Shown here: piece by piece, positions 1 through 8,874 of the stretch
Numbering within the stretch: position 1 is the first letter of the stretch
Layout of the letters: each line of letters begins with the position of its first letter
From: Chryseobacterium sp. GVT01B
GTDB taxonomy: Bacteria; Bacteroidota; Bacteroidia; Flavobacteriales; Weeksellaceae
Direction of reading: 5' to 3'
Assembly: GCF_019970045.1 (NCBI RefSeq)
Contig: NZ_JAHXYI010000006.1
Span: 310,001 to 374,000 of the forward strand
DNA length: 64,000 nt
Program-made: the position numbers and the translations under genes
Notes under the pieces: generated by a model
What the model was told of the DNA's origin: nothing
Database searches by the model: none
Seen by the model: only the letters and a program-made list of their open reading frames with translations

Positions 1-537
1 TCTGAACAGTACACAAGAATCATTAATCAACGAAATTTCCAGCGTCTTGTGCGCCTTATTGATAAAGAAAAAATCTATTCGGGTGGGCATTTTGATGAGG
101 AAAAACTTTACATTGAGCCTACTATTCTGAACCATATAGATTGGAATGATGAAATCATGCAGGAAGAAATTTTTGGACCTCTGCTTCCTGTAATCCGTTT
201 TCAGAGTTATAATGCAGCACTCAACTCTATTGTAGAGCTTGAAAAGCCACTAGCAGCTTATCTTTTTACCAATGATTCAGAAGAAAAAGAAAACTTTACC
301 CGAAAACTATCTTTCGGAGGTGGCTGTATCAATGATACGGTAATGCATTTGAGCAATGACCATCTGCCATTTGGAGGCGTGGGAAATTCAGGGATAGGAA
401 ATTATCATGGAAAATATGGTTTTGAAACTTTCTCACATCAAAAAGCAGTTCTTGAAAAAGCCACCTGGGGTGAACCGAACATCAAATATCCACCTTATTC
501 TGAGAAAAAATTAAACTGGATTAAAAAATTAATGTAA
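1..537 (+). CDS. Aldehyde dehydrogenase, C-terminal part
   Basis: This is the C-terminal part of an NAD(P)-dependent aldehyde dehydrogenase. The reading frame is open from base 1, so the start lies outside the window and about 178 residues are present. The sequence EIFGPLLPV and the closing pattern LPFGGVGNSGIGNYHGKYG are typical of the class 3 type (ALDH3, YwdH and coniferyl aldehyde dehydrogenase group). The catalytic Cys and the Rossmann fold are upstream and not visible. The enzyme should oxidise an aldehyde to its carboxylic acid; the substrate cannot be told from this part. Confidence 0.93.
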   Translation, partial: SEQYTRIINQRNFQRLVRLIDKEKIYSGGHFDEEKLYIEPTILNHIDWNDEIMQEEIFGPLLPVIRFQSYNAALNSIVELEKPLAAYLFTNDSEEKENFTRKLSFGGGCINDTVMHLSNDHLPFGGVGNSGIGNYHGKYGFETFSHQKAVLEKATWGEPNIKYPPYSEKKLNWIKKLM

Positions 538-606
538 TTTATCCCTAATTGGAGATTTTAAATAAAAAAACAATATATTTACTGCTTAAAACTAAATTCT
601 ATAACC

Positions 607-801
607 ATGAAAAATTTGAAAAAATTATCAAGAGAAAAATTAAGTAAACTAACAGGAGGATTATCATGTGCTTCATCTTGCTCGGACGGCAGCATGGTAT
701 ATATCAGTTCTTGTACTTCGTGTATTCAGTATTCAGGTGCAGCAGCCTGCTATGATGCTAATGGAAAGGGTGCAATACGTATGGAGTTTTGTGCTGCTTA
801 A
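607..801 (+). CDS. GG-leader Cys-rich peptide (bacteriocin-like precursor)
   Basis: A 64-residue peptide. Residues 1-18 form a charged leader (MKNLKKLSREKLSKLTGG) ending in a double glycine, as in Bacteroidota precursor peptides cleaved by C39-type peptidase transporters. The predicted 46-residue core carries six Cys (21, 25, 36, 39, 48, 62) and many Ser, Gly and Ala residues. The gene stands alone: no modification enzyme, transporter or immunity gene is visible nearby, and a terminator follows at once. The leader class is recognised with fair confidence; whether the product is an antimicrobial, a signal or a disulfide-rich secreted peptide is not known. The converging neighbour encodes a secreted CxxC protein, which may be coincidence. 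Confidence 0.8.
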   Translation: MKNLKKLSREKLSKLTGGLSCASSCSDGSMVYISSCTSCIQYSGAAACYDANGKGAIRMEFCAA

Positions 802-813
802 GATAATAAAAAA

Positions 814-845
814 GAAACCCGTTTTAATGAACGGGTTTTCTTTTT
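814..845. terminator. Bidirectional terminator between converging genes
   Basis: GAAACCCGTT at 814-823 pairs with AACGGGTTTT from 830, with a 6-base loop, and T and A runs lie on the two sides. It sits between the GG-leader peptide gene and the converging thioredoxin-like gene, whose last codons touch its T run. Confidence 0.8.
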
Positions 846-1410
846 AAATAACTTTTCCTTTTTCCAGAAATTCTTTTACTTTCTCTTTACTATATCCTTT
901 TCCTTCCTCTAATACCTCACTCTGTTGAACATGAACCTTTTTACCATCTTTATCTAAAATGATAAAAAATGGATAAAACTGTTGTTCTTTAATATTGATA
1001 TATTGAGAAAAAACTTTTTCATTCTTATTCTCCGGGGAATAGTTCAGATGATAGTAAACATACTTTTTATCTACAATTTCCTTCAGCTCGGGAGTATTCT
1101 GCACAAAATTATTAAAACGAAGACACCAGATGCACCAGTTTCCACCGGCCTGGATCATAACATTCTTACCTTCTTTCTTAGCCTGAGCTACCAATTTTTT
1201 AATATCTGCCTCTGCGTCCGCTTTTGGATCATAGGGTTTAGGAAGCTTGGCTTTTTCTTCAGCTGCTTTTTTCTTCGCATCTAAGTCTTTCTGCTCAGTA
1301 GGCACTATAAGCGCTGTTTTTTGCTTTCCTTTATCCGGGGAGTTCTTCACTTCTTGTGAAAAAGCAAATGCACTTAATCCAAGAGAAGCGAAAATTATCA
1401 ATTTTTTCAT
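844..1410 (-). CDS. Secreted thioredoxin-family protein
   Basis: A 188-residue exported thioredoxin-fold protein. Residues 1-18 look like a Sec signal peptide (MKKLIIFASLGLSAFAFSQ). A Lys/Ala-rich, probably helical linker follows at about 25-80. The redox motif is Cys93-Ile-Trp-Cys96 in GGNWCIWC, and the text after it (YPFFIILDKDGKKV) fits a DUF255/DsbD-gamma-like thioredoxin fold with its cis-Pro region. It is probably a periplasmic disulfide reductase or oxidase. The gene is divergent from the acyltransferase gene. Confidence 0.85.
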   Translation of the reverse strand: MKKLIIFASLGLSAFAFSQEVKNSPDKGKQKTALIVPTEQKDLDAKKKAAEEKAKLPKPYDPKADAEADIKKLVAQAKKEGKNVMIQAGGNWCIWCLRFNNFVQNTPELKEIVDKKYVYYHLNYSPENKNEKVFSQYINIKEQQFYPFFIILDKDGKKVHVQQSEVLEEGKGYSKEKVKEFLEKGKVI

Positions 1411-1445
1411 AATATAAAAGTAAAAAAATAATACATATCCCTCTG

Positions 1446-1453
1446 CAAAAATA
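1446..1453 (-). promoter_or_regulatory. -7 promoter element (TATTTTTG)
   Basis: On the minus strand this reads TATTTTTG, matching the Bacteroidota -7 consensus TAnnTTTG, about 36 bases before the thioredoxin-like start. I see no clear TTG at the -33 position. Confidence 0.35.
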
Positions 1454-1474
1454 GAACCATAATTTTATTATCAC

Positions 1475-1482
1475 TAAATTTG
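1475..1482 (+). promoter_or_regulatory. -7 promoter element (TAAATTTG), very short leader
   Basis: TAAATTTG matches TAnnTTTG exactly and ends only eight bases before the ATG at 1491, so the transcript would start within a few bases of the start codon. No TTG is seen at -33. Confidence 0.5.
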
Positions 1483-1490
1483 CGTGTTTT

Positions 1491-2375
1491 ATGAATTTTC
1501 TAATCAAAATATTAAATCTGATCTCGAAGCTGCCGCTTAAAATATTATATATTTTTTCGGACGTCATCTTTTTCCTGAATTATTATCTGGTAGGATACAG
1601 AAAAGAGGTAATCACTCAAAATCTGAAAAAATCTTTCCCGGATAAATCGGAAGAAGAAATTAAAGAGATCCGAAAAAAATTCTACCTTAATTTTTCAGAT
1701 TATCTGGTAGAAACCATCAAATCTTTCAGCATTTCGGAAACAGAATCCAGAGTGCGAATGCAGCATATCAATCAACATTTATTTCATGAAGCTAAGGCTG
1801 AAGGCAAAAATATTATTCTTTTGGCAGGTCACGTTTTCAACTGGGAATGGATTAATGCACTGGCAAGAATTATTCCACAGGCACATTGCCATCCTGTATA
1901 CAGAAGGGTAAATAATGACTTTTGGGAGAATCAGATGAGGAAGGTCCGAAACAAATTCGGAAATGAGGCATTGGAAGCCAATGAAGTAATCCTGAATATT
2001 TTCAGATCAAGAAACAACGGTGATTCTGCTTATATGTTTGTAGCTGACCAAACTCCCCACCACGCACACGTCACCTATGGATTAGAATTTTTGAATCAGC
2101 GGACTCCTGCTTTTATAGGATATGATAAGCTTGCCACAAGGATGGATCTTGTTTTTATCTATTGTGAAATGAAGAAGGTAAAGCGCGGTTATTATCAGGT
2201 AAATTATCACAGAATCTATCCTGATGGTGAAAAGTTTACTGAAAATGAAGTCGTAAGAAAGTTCCATAAGTTATTGGAAAATACATTACACAAAAATCCG
2301 GACAACTACCTTTGGTCACACAGAAAATGGAAATATCAGGACGCTATCAAAAATTTTGATTCTGAAAAAAAATAA
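1491..2375 (+). CDS. Lipid A biosynthesis-type acyltransferase (LpxL/HtrB family)
   Basis: A 294-residue membrane-associated acyltransferase of the LpxL/LpxM (HtrB) family, which moves acyl chains from acyl-ACP to a lipid A precursor or related lipid. The N-terminus has a hydrophobic stretch (about 1-30). The catalytic H-x4-E motif is His114 to Glu119 in AGHVFNWEW. VADQTP near residue 185 is a further family feature. The length is usual for the family. A GT2 glycosyltransferase follows six bases later, so the two are probably co-transcribed for envelope lipid or glycan assembly. The exact acceptor is not known. Confidence 0.9.
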   Translation: MNFLIKILNLISKLPLKILYIFSDVIFFLNYYLVGYRKEVITQNLKKSFPDKSEEEIKEIRKKFYLNFSDYLVETIKSFSISETESRVRMQHINQHLFHEAKAEGKNIILLAGHVFNWEWINALARIIPQAHCHPVYRRVNNDFWENQMRKVRNKFGNEALEANEVILNIFRSRNNGDSAYMFVADQTPHHAHVTYGLEFLNQRTPAFIGYDKLATRMDLVFIYCEMKKVKRGYYQVNYHRIYPDGEKFTENEVVRKFHKLLENTLHKNPDNYLWSHRKWKYQDAIKNFDSEKK

Positions 2376-2381
2376 ATTGAA

Positions 2382-3359
2382 ATGCAGAAAAAACTGGCAG
2401 TTGCCATCTTAAACTGGAACGGCAGAAATTGGCTTGAAAAATTTCTGCCGGGTGTGGTTCAATTTTCTCAGAATGCAGATATTTTTGTTATTGACAATCT
2501 TTCTACTGATGATTCCATTGAATTTCTTCAAAAGAATTTCCCCACAGTAACCGTTATTAAAAACGATAAAAACTATGGATTTGCAGGGGGTTATAATGAA
2601 GGATTGAAAGCTATCCCGAATGAATATTACTGTCTTCTTAATTCTGATGTAGAAGTTACCGAAAACTGGATAGAACCTGCTTTGGAATTATTGGAAGAAA
2701 ATCCTTCCATTTCAGCAGTACAGCCTAAAGTATTATCTTATCATAATAGAAACTATTTTGAATTTGCAGGAGCTGCAGGCGGATTGATAGACAATCTTGG
2801 ATATCCTTATTGCAGAGGAAGAATTTTTGATGTTCTGGAAGAAGATAAAGGCCAGTATAATGATGAAACAGAAATTTTCTGGGCATCAGGGTGCTGTTTT
2901 TTCGTCCGTTCAAAAGACTTTTGGGAGCAGAATGGGTTTGATGCAAGATTCTTTGCCCATCAGGAAGAAATTGACCTTTGCTGGAGGCTTATTAATTCCG
3001 GGAAACAAATTTATTATACCGGAAAAGCCCGTGTATATCATGTAGGTGGTGGAACGCTCAATAAACAGAGTGCACAGAAGACTTATTTAAACATCCGGAA
3101 TAATCTTTCCATGATGCTTAAAAACCTTCCTTTTCCACAATTGATCTGGTTGATCTTTTTCAGATTATGCCTGGACGGTGTTGCCGGGATTTACTTCGGT
3201 TTAAAACAAGGTTTTCCACATCTGTGGGCGGTTGTAAGAGCTCATTTTGGATTTTATGCCCAGCTTCCCGGAACATGGAAACTTCGTCAGAAACACCAGA
3301 AGAGTCAGTTTTACCAATCAAAATGGCTGATATTTAAGCATTTTTTAGGTGGCAGATGA
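2382..3359 (+). CDS. Glycosyltransferase family 2
   Basis: A 325-residue GT-A fold glycosyltransferase. It opens with the nucleotide-sugar binding strand LAVAILNWNG, then VIDNLSTDDS, and carries YGFAGGYNEGL and the metal-binding LLNSDVEV (Asp89). The conserved region EIDLCWRL further on is typical of rhamnosyltransferase-like GT2 proteins. A hydrophobic segment near residues 248-275 may tether it to the membrane. It is coupled to the acyltransferase upstream, which suggests a role in cell-surface glycolipid or polysaccharide assembly. Donor and acceptor are unknown. Confidence 0.92.
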   Translation: MQKKLAVAILNWNGRNWLEKFLPGVVQFSQNADIFVIDNLSTDDSIEFLQKNFPTVTVIKNDKNYGFAGGYNEGLKAIPNEYYCLLNSDVEVTENWIEPALELLEENPSISAVQPKVLSYHNRNYFEFAGAAGGLIDNLGYPYCRGRIFDVLEEDKGQYNDETEIFWASGCCFFVRSKDFWEQNGFDARFFAHQEEIDLCWRLINSGKQIYYTGKARVYHVGGGTLNKQSAQKTYLNIRNNLSMMLKNLPFPQLIWLIFFRLCLDGVAGIYFGLKQGFPHLWAVVRAHFGFYAQLPGTWKLRQKHQKSQFYQSKWLIFKHFLGGR

Positions 3360-3569
3360 TAGGTAATAGGTTGCAGGGATTAGGGATTAGTTGAAAATTA
3401 CGACTTTCTTACTTATCATGAACTAAGATTCATTAGAGTAAAAATTCATAACTTCAATTAACCTTAAACTGAAAACTTTAAACCTTGAACATTTAACTCT
3501 AAACCAGAGAACTAGTAACCAGCAACAAAAACAACCTAGCAACGATCAACAACTTATAATTTTAAAACA

Positions 3570-4124
3570 ATGGATTTCTGTGCAATAGATTTTGAAACGG
3601 CCACTCACGAGAAAAGTTCAGCTTGTGAGATGGGAATCTGTGTGGTACAGGATTCTAAAATTGTTGAGACAAAGACCTGGCTGATTAAACCTCCAAGTTT
3701 TCCTTATTTCAGTAAATTCAATATTGCTGTGCATGGAATTCATCCGGAAGATGTGAAAGATGCCCCAACCTTTGATGAAGTATGGTATGAAGCTCAGGAT
3801 ATGATGTATGGAAGCCTTATGATTGCTCATAATGCAGGATTTGACGCTTCTGTTTTAAGAGGATGCCTGGAACATTACGGTATGTTTACTCCGAAAATAA
3901 ACTATCTGTGCAGTATTCAGCTTGCTAAGAAATCATGGAATTACCTTCCGAAATACGGTTTAAAACCTTTGGCCGAATATCATAAAATTGATTTCACCCA
4001 CCACAGAGCGGGTGCAGATGCTGAAGTGTGTGCAAAGATCTCGCTGCTGGCTTTTGAGAAGCTATTTCTCACCAGCAATGATGAAGTAAACGATTATATG
4101 AAGGCGAAAATAAAAAAGCTTTAA
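3570..4124 (+). CDS. 3'-5' exonuclease (DnaQ-like, DEDDh)
   Basis: A 184-residue DEDDh exonuclease. Exo I is AIDFETA with Asp7 and Glu9, Exo II lies in IAHNAGFD, and Exo III is HHRAGADAEVCAK with the His and Asp five residues apart. The length matches stand-alone epsilon-like exonucleases, not a polymerase-linked domain. It would remove 3' nucleotides from DNA or RNA. A 210-bp gap separates it from the glycosyltransferase; that gap is AT-rich with short repeated words (such as tagggattag) and holds no convincing gene. Confidence 0.9.
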   Translation: MDFCAIDFETATHEKSSACEMGICVVQDSKIVETKTWLIKPPSFPYFSKFNIAVHGIHPEDVKDAPTFDEVWYEAQDMMYGSLMIAHNAGFDASVLRGCLEHYGMFTPKINYLCSIQLAKKSWNYLPKYGLKPLAEYHKIDFTHHRAGADAEVCAKISLLAFEKLFLTSNDEVNDYMKAKIKKL

Positions 4125-4161
4125 TAAGAACCCGGGTTCTTAGTCTGCCATTTATTAATCA

Positions 4162-4551
4162 TTAATTACTCAACACTTCAGACAACAGATTGAATTTTGG
4201 AATATCAATTTCAAATGTCTCCTGTGTTTCGAGGTTTTTAACCAGGTATTTTCCGCTCATATTTCCTACTCCGGAACGAAGCATTACATTGGAGAAGTAA
4301 GCGAAATTTTCACCTGTTCCTATTTCAGGAGTCAAGCCGATAACGCCATCACCTATAATCTCTGTGTATCCGAATCCGACATCGAAGATTAACCATTTTC
4401 TTTTTAATACTTTGATAGGAAAGCTTCCGTCATTTTCTATCGTGATATTGTATTTAAAAACGTAACGGTTTTCGGATGGATAACTGTTTTTACTATCATA
4501 TTCAGGTATAACTGAAACTTTGATATTGGAAGTCATTTTTGAAAACATCAT
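4162..4551 (-). CDS. apaG: ApaG family protein
   Basis: A 129-residue ApaG/DUF525 domain protein. The family pattern is visible throughout: ENRYVFKYNITIENDG, LKRKWLIFD, IGDGVIGLTPEI, GENFAYFSN and GNMSGKYL. ApaG adopts a small immunoglobulin-like fold; in enterobacteria it has been linked to Co2+ resistance and Ap4A levels, but its molecular role is unsettled. The start could also be the Met at residue 6 (MTSNIKV), which fits the usual length better. It lies downstream of sucAB on the same strand but beyond that operon's terminator. Confidence 0.93.
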   Translation of the reverse strand: MMFSKMTSNIKVSVIPEYDSKNSYPSENRYVFKYNITIENDGSFPIKVLKRKWLIFDVGFGYTEIIGDGVIGLTPEIGTGENFAYFSNVMLRSGVGNMSGKYLVKNLETQETFEIDIPKFNLLSEVLSN

Positions 4552-4574
4552 TGTAGCATTTTCTTAATAAATAC

Positions 4575-4604
4575 AAAAATCTCGCCTTTTTTATAAGGCG
4601 AGAT
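4575..4604 (-). terminator. Terminator of the sucAB operon
   Basis: ATCTCGCCTT at 4579-4588 pairs with AAGGCGAGAT at 4595-4604 around a 6-base loop. On the minus strand a short T run follows the stem, so it fits transcription ending after sucB. Confidence 0.75.
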
Positions 4605-4633
4605 AATATATTTACATTATAATTTCATTAAAA

Positions 4634-5896
4634 CTATAATCCAAGGCCTTTTCTTTCGTCACCTCCTAATAATATTTCAACAGGATTGTCGATACCTTCT
4701 TTTACCGCAACAAGGAATCCTACAGATTCTTTACCGTCGATAATTCTGTGGTCATAAGACATTGCAACGTACATCATTGGTCTGATTACTACCTGCCCGT
4801 CAACAGCTACTGGTCTCTGGATAATATTGTGCATACCTAAGATTGCAGATTGTGGAGGATTGATGATTGGTGTAGACATCATAGATCCGAAAGTACCACC
4901 GTTTGTAATCGTGAAAGTACCACCAGTCATTTCGTCAACCGTAATTTTACCGTCTCTTACTTTGATAGCAAGATCTTTGATGTTTGCTTCTACGCTAGCA
5001 AAAGACATGTTTTCAGCGTTTCTCAATACCGGAACCATTAATCCTTTAGGACCAGAAACGGCAATTGAAATATCGCAGAAGTCATAGTTTACTTTGAAGT
5101 CTCCGTCGATAGATGCATTTACATCCGGATACATTTGTAATGCTCTTGTCACTGCTTTTGTAAAGAAAGACATGAAACCAAGTCCAACTCCATGTTTTTG
5201 AGCAAATTCTTCTTTATATTGCTTTCTTAATCTGAAGATTTCAGACATATCCACTTCGTTGAAAGTCGTCAACATTGCTGTTTCATTCTTCACAGAAACC
5301 AATCTTTGAGCGATTTTTCTTCTTAAAACTGAAAGTTTAGTTGTAGTGGTAGTTCTAGCACCTGTAGCCGTCATAGGGCTTCCTCCTAAAGCAGGAACTG
5401 CCGCTAATTCAGCATCAGTTTTAGTGATTCTTCCGTCTCTTCCTGTTCCTGAAACCTGAGCAGCATCCATTCCTTTTTCGTCAAGGATTTTCTTAGCAGC
5501 CGGAGATGGAGCTCCTGTTGCATAAGTTTGTGGAGCAGCTACCGGAGCAGCTGGTTTTGGAGCCTCTTGTTTAGCAGGTTCAGCAGCTTTTGGAGCTTTT
5601 GGAGCTTCTTCCTGTTTTGGAGCTTCAGCAGCAGGTGCAGCACCTTCTGGTCTTGCAGCATCCATATCAATTAAACAAACTACCTGACCTACCTGTACTA
5701 CATCACCTTCTTCTGCCTTTAAAGTGATCACACCACTTTGTTCTGCCGGCAATTCAAGAGTTGCTTTATCTGAATCCACTTCGGCGATAGGTTGATCTTT
5801 TTCTACATAATCACCATCTTTTACAAGCCAAGTTGCAATTTCAACTTCTGTAATTGATTCGCCCGGTGAAGGAACTTTCATTTCTAAAACTGACAT
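4634..5896 (-). CDS. sucB: 2-oxoglutarate dehydrogenase E2 (dihydrolipoyl succinyltransferase)
   Basis: A 420-residue E2 subunit of the 2-oxoglutarate dehydrogenase complex, which transfers succinyl from lipoyl-lysine to CoA. The lipoyl domain covers 1-77, with lipoyl Lys44 in DSDKATLE. An Ala/Pro/Glu-rich linker spans about 85-125, a peripheral subunit-binding domain about 128-165 ([23 protein letters not shown] region), and the CoA-acyltransferase domain runs to the end with the DHRIIDG active-site motif. It lies 39 bases after sucA and is clearly co-transcribed with it. The E3 partner is encoded at 57.6-59.0 kb. Confidence 0.97.
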   Translation of the reverse strand: MSVLEMKVPSPGESITEVEIATWLVKDGDYVEKDQPIAEVDSDKATLELPAEQSGVITLKAEEGDVVQVGQVVCLIDMDAARPEGAAPAAEAPKQEEAPKAPKAAEPAKQEAPKPAAPVAAPQTYATGAPSPAAKKILDEKGMDAAQVSGTGRDGRITKTDAELAAVPALGGSPMTATGARTTTTTKLSVLRRKIAQRLVSVKNETAMLTTFNEVDMSEIFRLRKQYKEEFAQKHGVGLGFMSFFTKAVTRALQMYPDVNASIDGDFKVNYDFCDISIAVSGPKGLMVPVLRNAENMSFASVEANIKDLAIKVRDGKITVDEMTGGTFTITNGGTFGSMMSTPIINPPQSAILGMHNIIQRPVAVDGQVVIRPMMYVAMSYDHRIIDGKESVGFLVAVKEGIDNPVEILLGGDERKGLGL

Positions 5897-5935
5897 ATCG
5901 AGTATTTTTTATTTTTTAATTGGATATTATTTAAA

Positions 5936-8749
5936 TTAAGCTGTAACTGGTCTTTTTGCAGGAGCATCATCTCTGTCGAAAACTCTGTTGATCACTGCAT
6001 TTTGGTTTTTCTCAAACATTTTGTGGCTACCTGGAGCCGGAGCACCGCTTGGTACCGGAGCAACTACCTGGATTCCTGTATCTCTGAAGTTTCTCAGGAT
6101 ATAAGACCAAGCTCCCATGTTTTCAGGTTCTTCCTGAGCCCAAACCAATTGTTTTTTGTTTTCGTATTTGTTGAAGATCGCTTCAATAGCATCTGTCTGA
6201 AGCGGATATAACTGCTCGAATCTTACTAATGCAATATTTTCACAGTTCAGTTCTTCTTTCTTCGCTAATAATTCGAAGTACAGTTTACCTGAACAAAGAA
6301 CTACTTTTTCTACTTTTTTAGGATCTGCAGTAGGATCGTCCAAGATTGGCTGGAATGTACCGTTTGCAAAATCTTCGATTGGAGAAACCACTTTAGGATG
6401 TCTCAATAGAGATTTAGGGCTCATTACGATTAATGGTTTTCTGAAGCCCCATTTCAACTGTCTTCTCAATAAGTGGAAGTAGTTGGCAGGTGAAGTAATA
6501 TTCGCTACTACCATGTTTTCGTTAGCACAAAGGGTAAGGAATCTCTCCAGTCTTGCTGAAGAGTGCTCAGCACCCTGTCCTTCTGAACCGTGAGGTAATA
6601 ACATTACCAATCCGTTCTGGATTTTCCATTTTTCTTCTGCAGCAGCAAGGTACTGGTCAACAATGATCTGAGCACCGTTCACGAAGTCTCCGAACTGAGC
6701 TTCCCAGATGGTCAATGTATTTGGAGATGCCATTGCATATCCGTAATCGAAACCTAGAACCCCATATTCTGAAAGGTGAGAGTTGAATACATCAAATCTG
6801 CTTTCCGATACGTGTCTTAACGGGATATATTCTTCTTCTGTATCTTCTGTTTTTACTACAGCATGCCTGTGGGAGAAAGTACCTCTTTCCACATCTTCTC
6901 CGGAGATTCTTACATTGTGACCTTCCACAAGAAGTGTAGCATATGCTAACCACTCTCCTAACGCCCAGTCTAATGAGTTTCCTTCAATAGCTTTGATACG
7001 GTTTTCGAAAAGTCTTGTAATTTTATTGATGAACTTTTTATCAACAGGAAGTGTTGACATTTTAAGTGCTAATTCTTTAAGCTTCGCTGCATCATATTTG
7101 GTATCCACAGGCAACTGAACTGCTCCTCTCTTTCCAATTGGATAATTCGTCCAGTCTTCAGCCATGAATAGATCCATTACGTTTTTCTCAATCTCTTTAG
7201 AAGCATCAAAATCTTTGTCCAGAAGAGCTTTGAATTCCGTTTCCATCTTAGCAATTACGTCATTTGAAGTAACGCTGTCTTTCAATAATTTATCTTTATA
7301 AATTTCTCTTGGATTCGGGTGTTTTGAAATCGTTTTATAAAGGTTAGGCTGAGTAAATCTTGGCTCATCACCTTCGTTGTGACCATATTTTCTGTACCCT
7401 AAAAGGTCAATATAAACGTCTTTTCCGAATTTCGCTCTGAAATCAGCAGCAAAGTGGATGGCATGAACAACCGCTTCAGCATCGTCAGCATTTACGTGCA
7501 TTACAGGAGATTCTGTAACTTTTGCAATGTCTGTACAGTATGTTGAAGATCTTGCATCCATATAGTTGGTTGTAAATGAAACCTGGTTATTGACAACGAT
7601 ATGAACGGTACCTCCTGTTCTATATCCTTCCAATGTCATCATCTGAGCCACTTCGTAAGCAATACCTTGTCCGGCAATCGCTCCGTCACCGTGAATGATG
7701 ATTGGCAATACTTTAGAGTAATCTTTGTATTTGTCATCTACTTTTGCACGACAGATACCTTCTACAAGAGCAGCAACCGTTTCTAAGTGAGACGGGTTTG
7801 GCGTAAGGTTGATACAAACTTCTTCTCCTGAAGCTGTTTTGATTTTTTTAGATGATCCTAAGTGATATTTAACGTCACCAGAGAATACGTCTTCTTCGAA
7901 TTCTTTTCCTTCAAATTCAGAGAAGATCTGCTTGTAAGATTTCCCGAAAATGTTAGTCAATACATTCAGTCTACCTCTGTGAGCCATTCCTAATACTACT
8001 TCATCTACTCCTAACTGAGAAGATCTTGAGATCAATTGATCTAAAGCAGGGATTAATGTTTCACCACCTTCCAATGAGAATCTTTTTTGTCCTACAAATT
8101 TTGTATGAAGGTAGTTTTCAAAAGCAACTGCCTGATTTAATTTTAATAAGATTTCTGTTTTTTCGTTGGCAGAAAGACTTGGATGGTTTTCATTTACCTG
8201 AAGCCATCTTTTGATGAAATCTTTTTCTTCAACGTTGTTGATGTGCATGTATTCTACTCCGATAGAATCACAGTAGATGCTTTCAAGGTGCTTGATCAAA
8301 TCTGCCAAAGTAGCAGGTTCTTTCATTCCTGTTTCAACCGCGCAGTTGAATTTTGTATTTAAATCTTCTTTAGAAAGACCGAAGTTTTCGATGTCTAAAG
8401 TAGGTGTATAGTGTCTTCTTTCTCTAACCGGGTTAGTTTTTGTAAAAAGGTGCCCTCTTGTTCTGTAAGCCTCAATAAGGTTTACTACTTTAAATTCTTT
8501 CTTGATATGCTCAGGAACTTCTCCGTTTGATACTGCCTGAGAAATCTGTTGTACTGCCGGGGCAGCGCTGGCCGAAGCCTGAATAAACTGGATGTTATCG
8601 TCGTCTCCATAGTTCTCCAAAGCAAAATCGAAGCCTTGAAAGAAAGCTTTCCATGATGGTTCTAGAGAGTCTGGGAATTTTAAGTACTGTTGGTATAAAT
8701 CCTCAATTAACTGAGAATGAGCTGCGTTTAGGAATGAAAATCTGTCCAT
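5936..8749 (-). CDS. sucA: 2-oxoglutarate dehydrogenase E1 component
   Basis: A 937-residue thiamine diphosphate-dependent E1 that decarboxylates 2-oxoglutarate and passes succinyl to the E2 lipoyl group. The N-terminal E2-binding segment (FLNAAHSQLIEDLYQQY) is followed by the E1 core with GMAHRGRLNVL, HGDGAIAGQG (ThDP and Mg2+ binding) and GYRKYGHNEGDEPRFTQP, then the transketolase-like pyrimidine domain with LPHGSEGQGAEHSSARLERFL. The length is normal. It is the first gene of a two-gene TCA cycle operon with sucB. Confidence 0.97.
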   Translation of the reverse strand: MDRFSFLNAAHSQLIEDLYQQYLKFPDSLEPSWKAFFQGFDFALENYGDDDNIQFIQASASAAPAVQQISQAVSNGEVPEHIKKEFKVVNLIEAYRTRGHLFTKTNPVRERRHYTPTLDIENFGLSKEDLNTKFNCAVETGMKEPATLADLIKHLESIYCDSIGVEYMHINNVEEKDFIKRWLQVNENHPSLSANEKTEILLKLNQAVAFENYLHTKFVGQKRFSLEGGETLIPALDQLISRSSQLGVDEVVLGMAHRGRLNVLTNIFGKSYKQIFSEFEGKEFEEDVFSGDVKYHLGSSKKIKTASGEEVCINLTPNPSHLETVAALVEGICRAKVDDKYKDYSKVLPIIIHGDGAIAGQGIAYEVAQMMTLEGYRTGGTVHIVVNNQVSFTTNYMDARSSTYCTDIAKVTESPVMHVNADDAEAVVHAIHFAADFRAKFGKDVYIDLLGYRKYGHNEGDEPRFTQPNLYKTISKHPNPREIYKDKLLKDSVTSNDVIAKMETEFKALLDKDFDASKEIEKNVMDLFMAEDWTNYPIGKRGAVQLPVDTKYDAAKLKELALKMSTLPVDKKFINKITRLFENRIKAIEGNSLDWALGEWLAYATLLVEGHNVRISGEDVERGTFSHRHAVVKTEDTEEEYIPLRHVSESRFDVFNSHLSEYGVLGFDYGYAMASPNTLTIWEAQFGDFVNGAQIIVDQYLAAAEEKWKIQNGLVMLLPHGSEGQGAEHSSARLERFLTLCANENMVVANITSPANYFHLLRRQLKWGFRKPLIVMSPKSLLRHPKVVSPIEDFANGTFQPILDDPTADPKKVEKVVLCSGKLYFELLAKKEELNCENIALVRFEQLYPLQTDAIEAIFNKYENKKQLVWAQEEPENMGAWSYILRNFRDTGIQVVAPVPSGAPAPGSHKMFEKNQNAVINRVFDRDDAPAKRPVTA

Positions 8750-8795
8750 TATTACAGTTTATCTATTTATTAAAATTTATTTGTAGAATTAATCT

Positions 8796-8803
8796 TCAAA
8801 TTT
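8796..8803 (-). promoter_or_regulatory. -7 promoter element upstream of sucA
   Basis: The minus strand reads TAAATTTG, an exact match to TAnnTTTG, 46 bases before the sucA ATG. A -33 TTG is not clear. Confidence 0.4.
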
Positions 8804-8874
8804 AATAAAAAAAACCGAGTTAGAACAGTCTGAAACCGTTAAAAAAACTTAAGAAAAAAATAATTAAATAAAAA

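Noticed and set aside
3360..3569. Short repeated words (tagggattag, aaac-type runs) that looked like a degenerate repeat array or CRISPR
   Set aside because: There is no regular spacing or fixed repeat; it reads as decayed AT-rich intergenic DNA.
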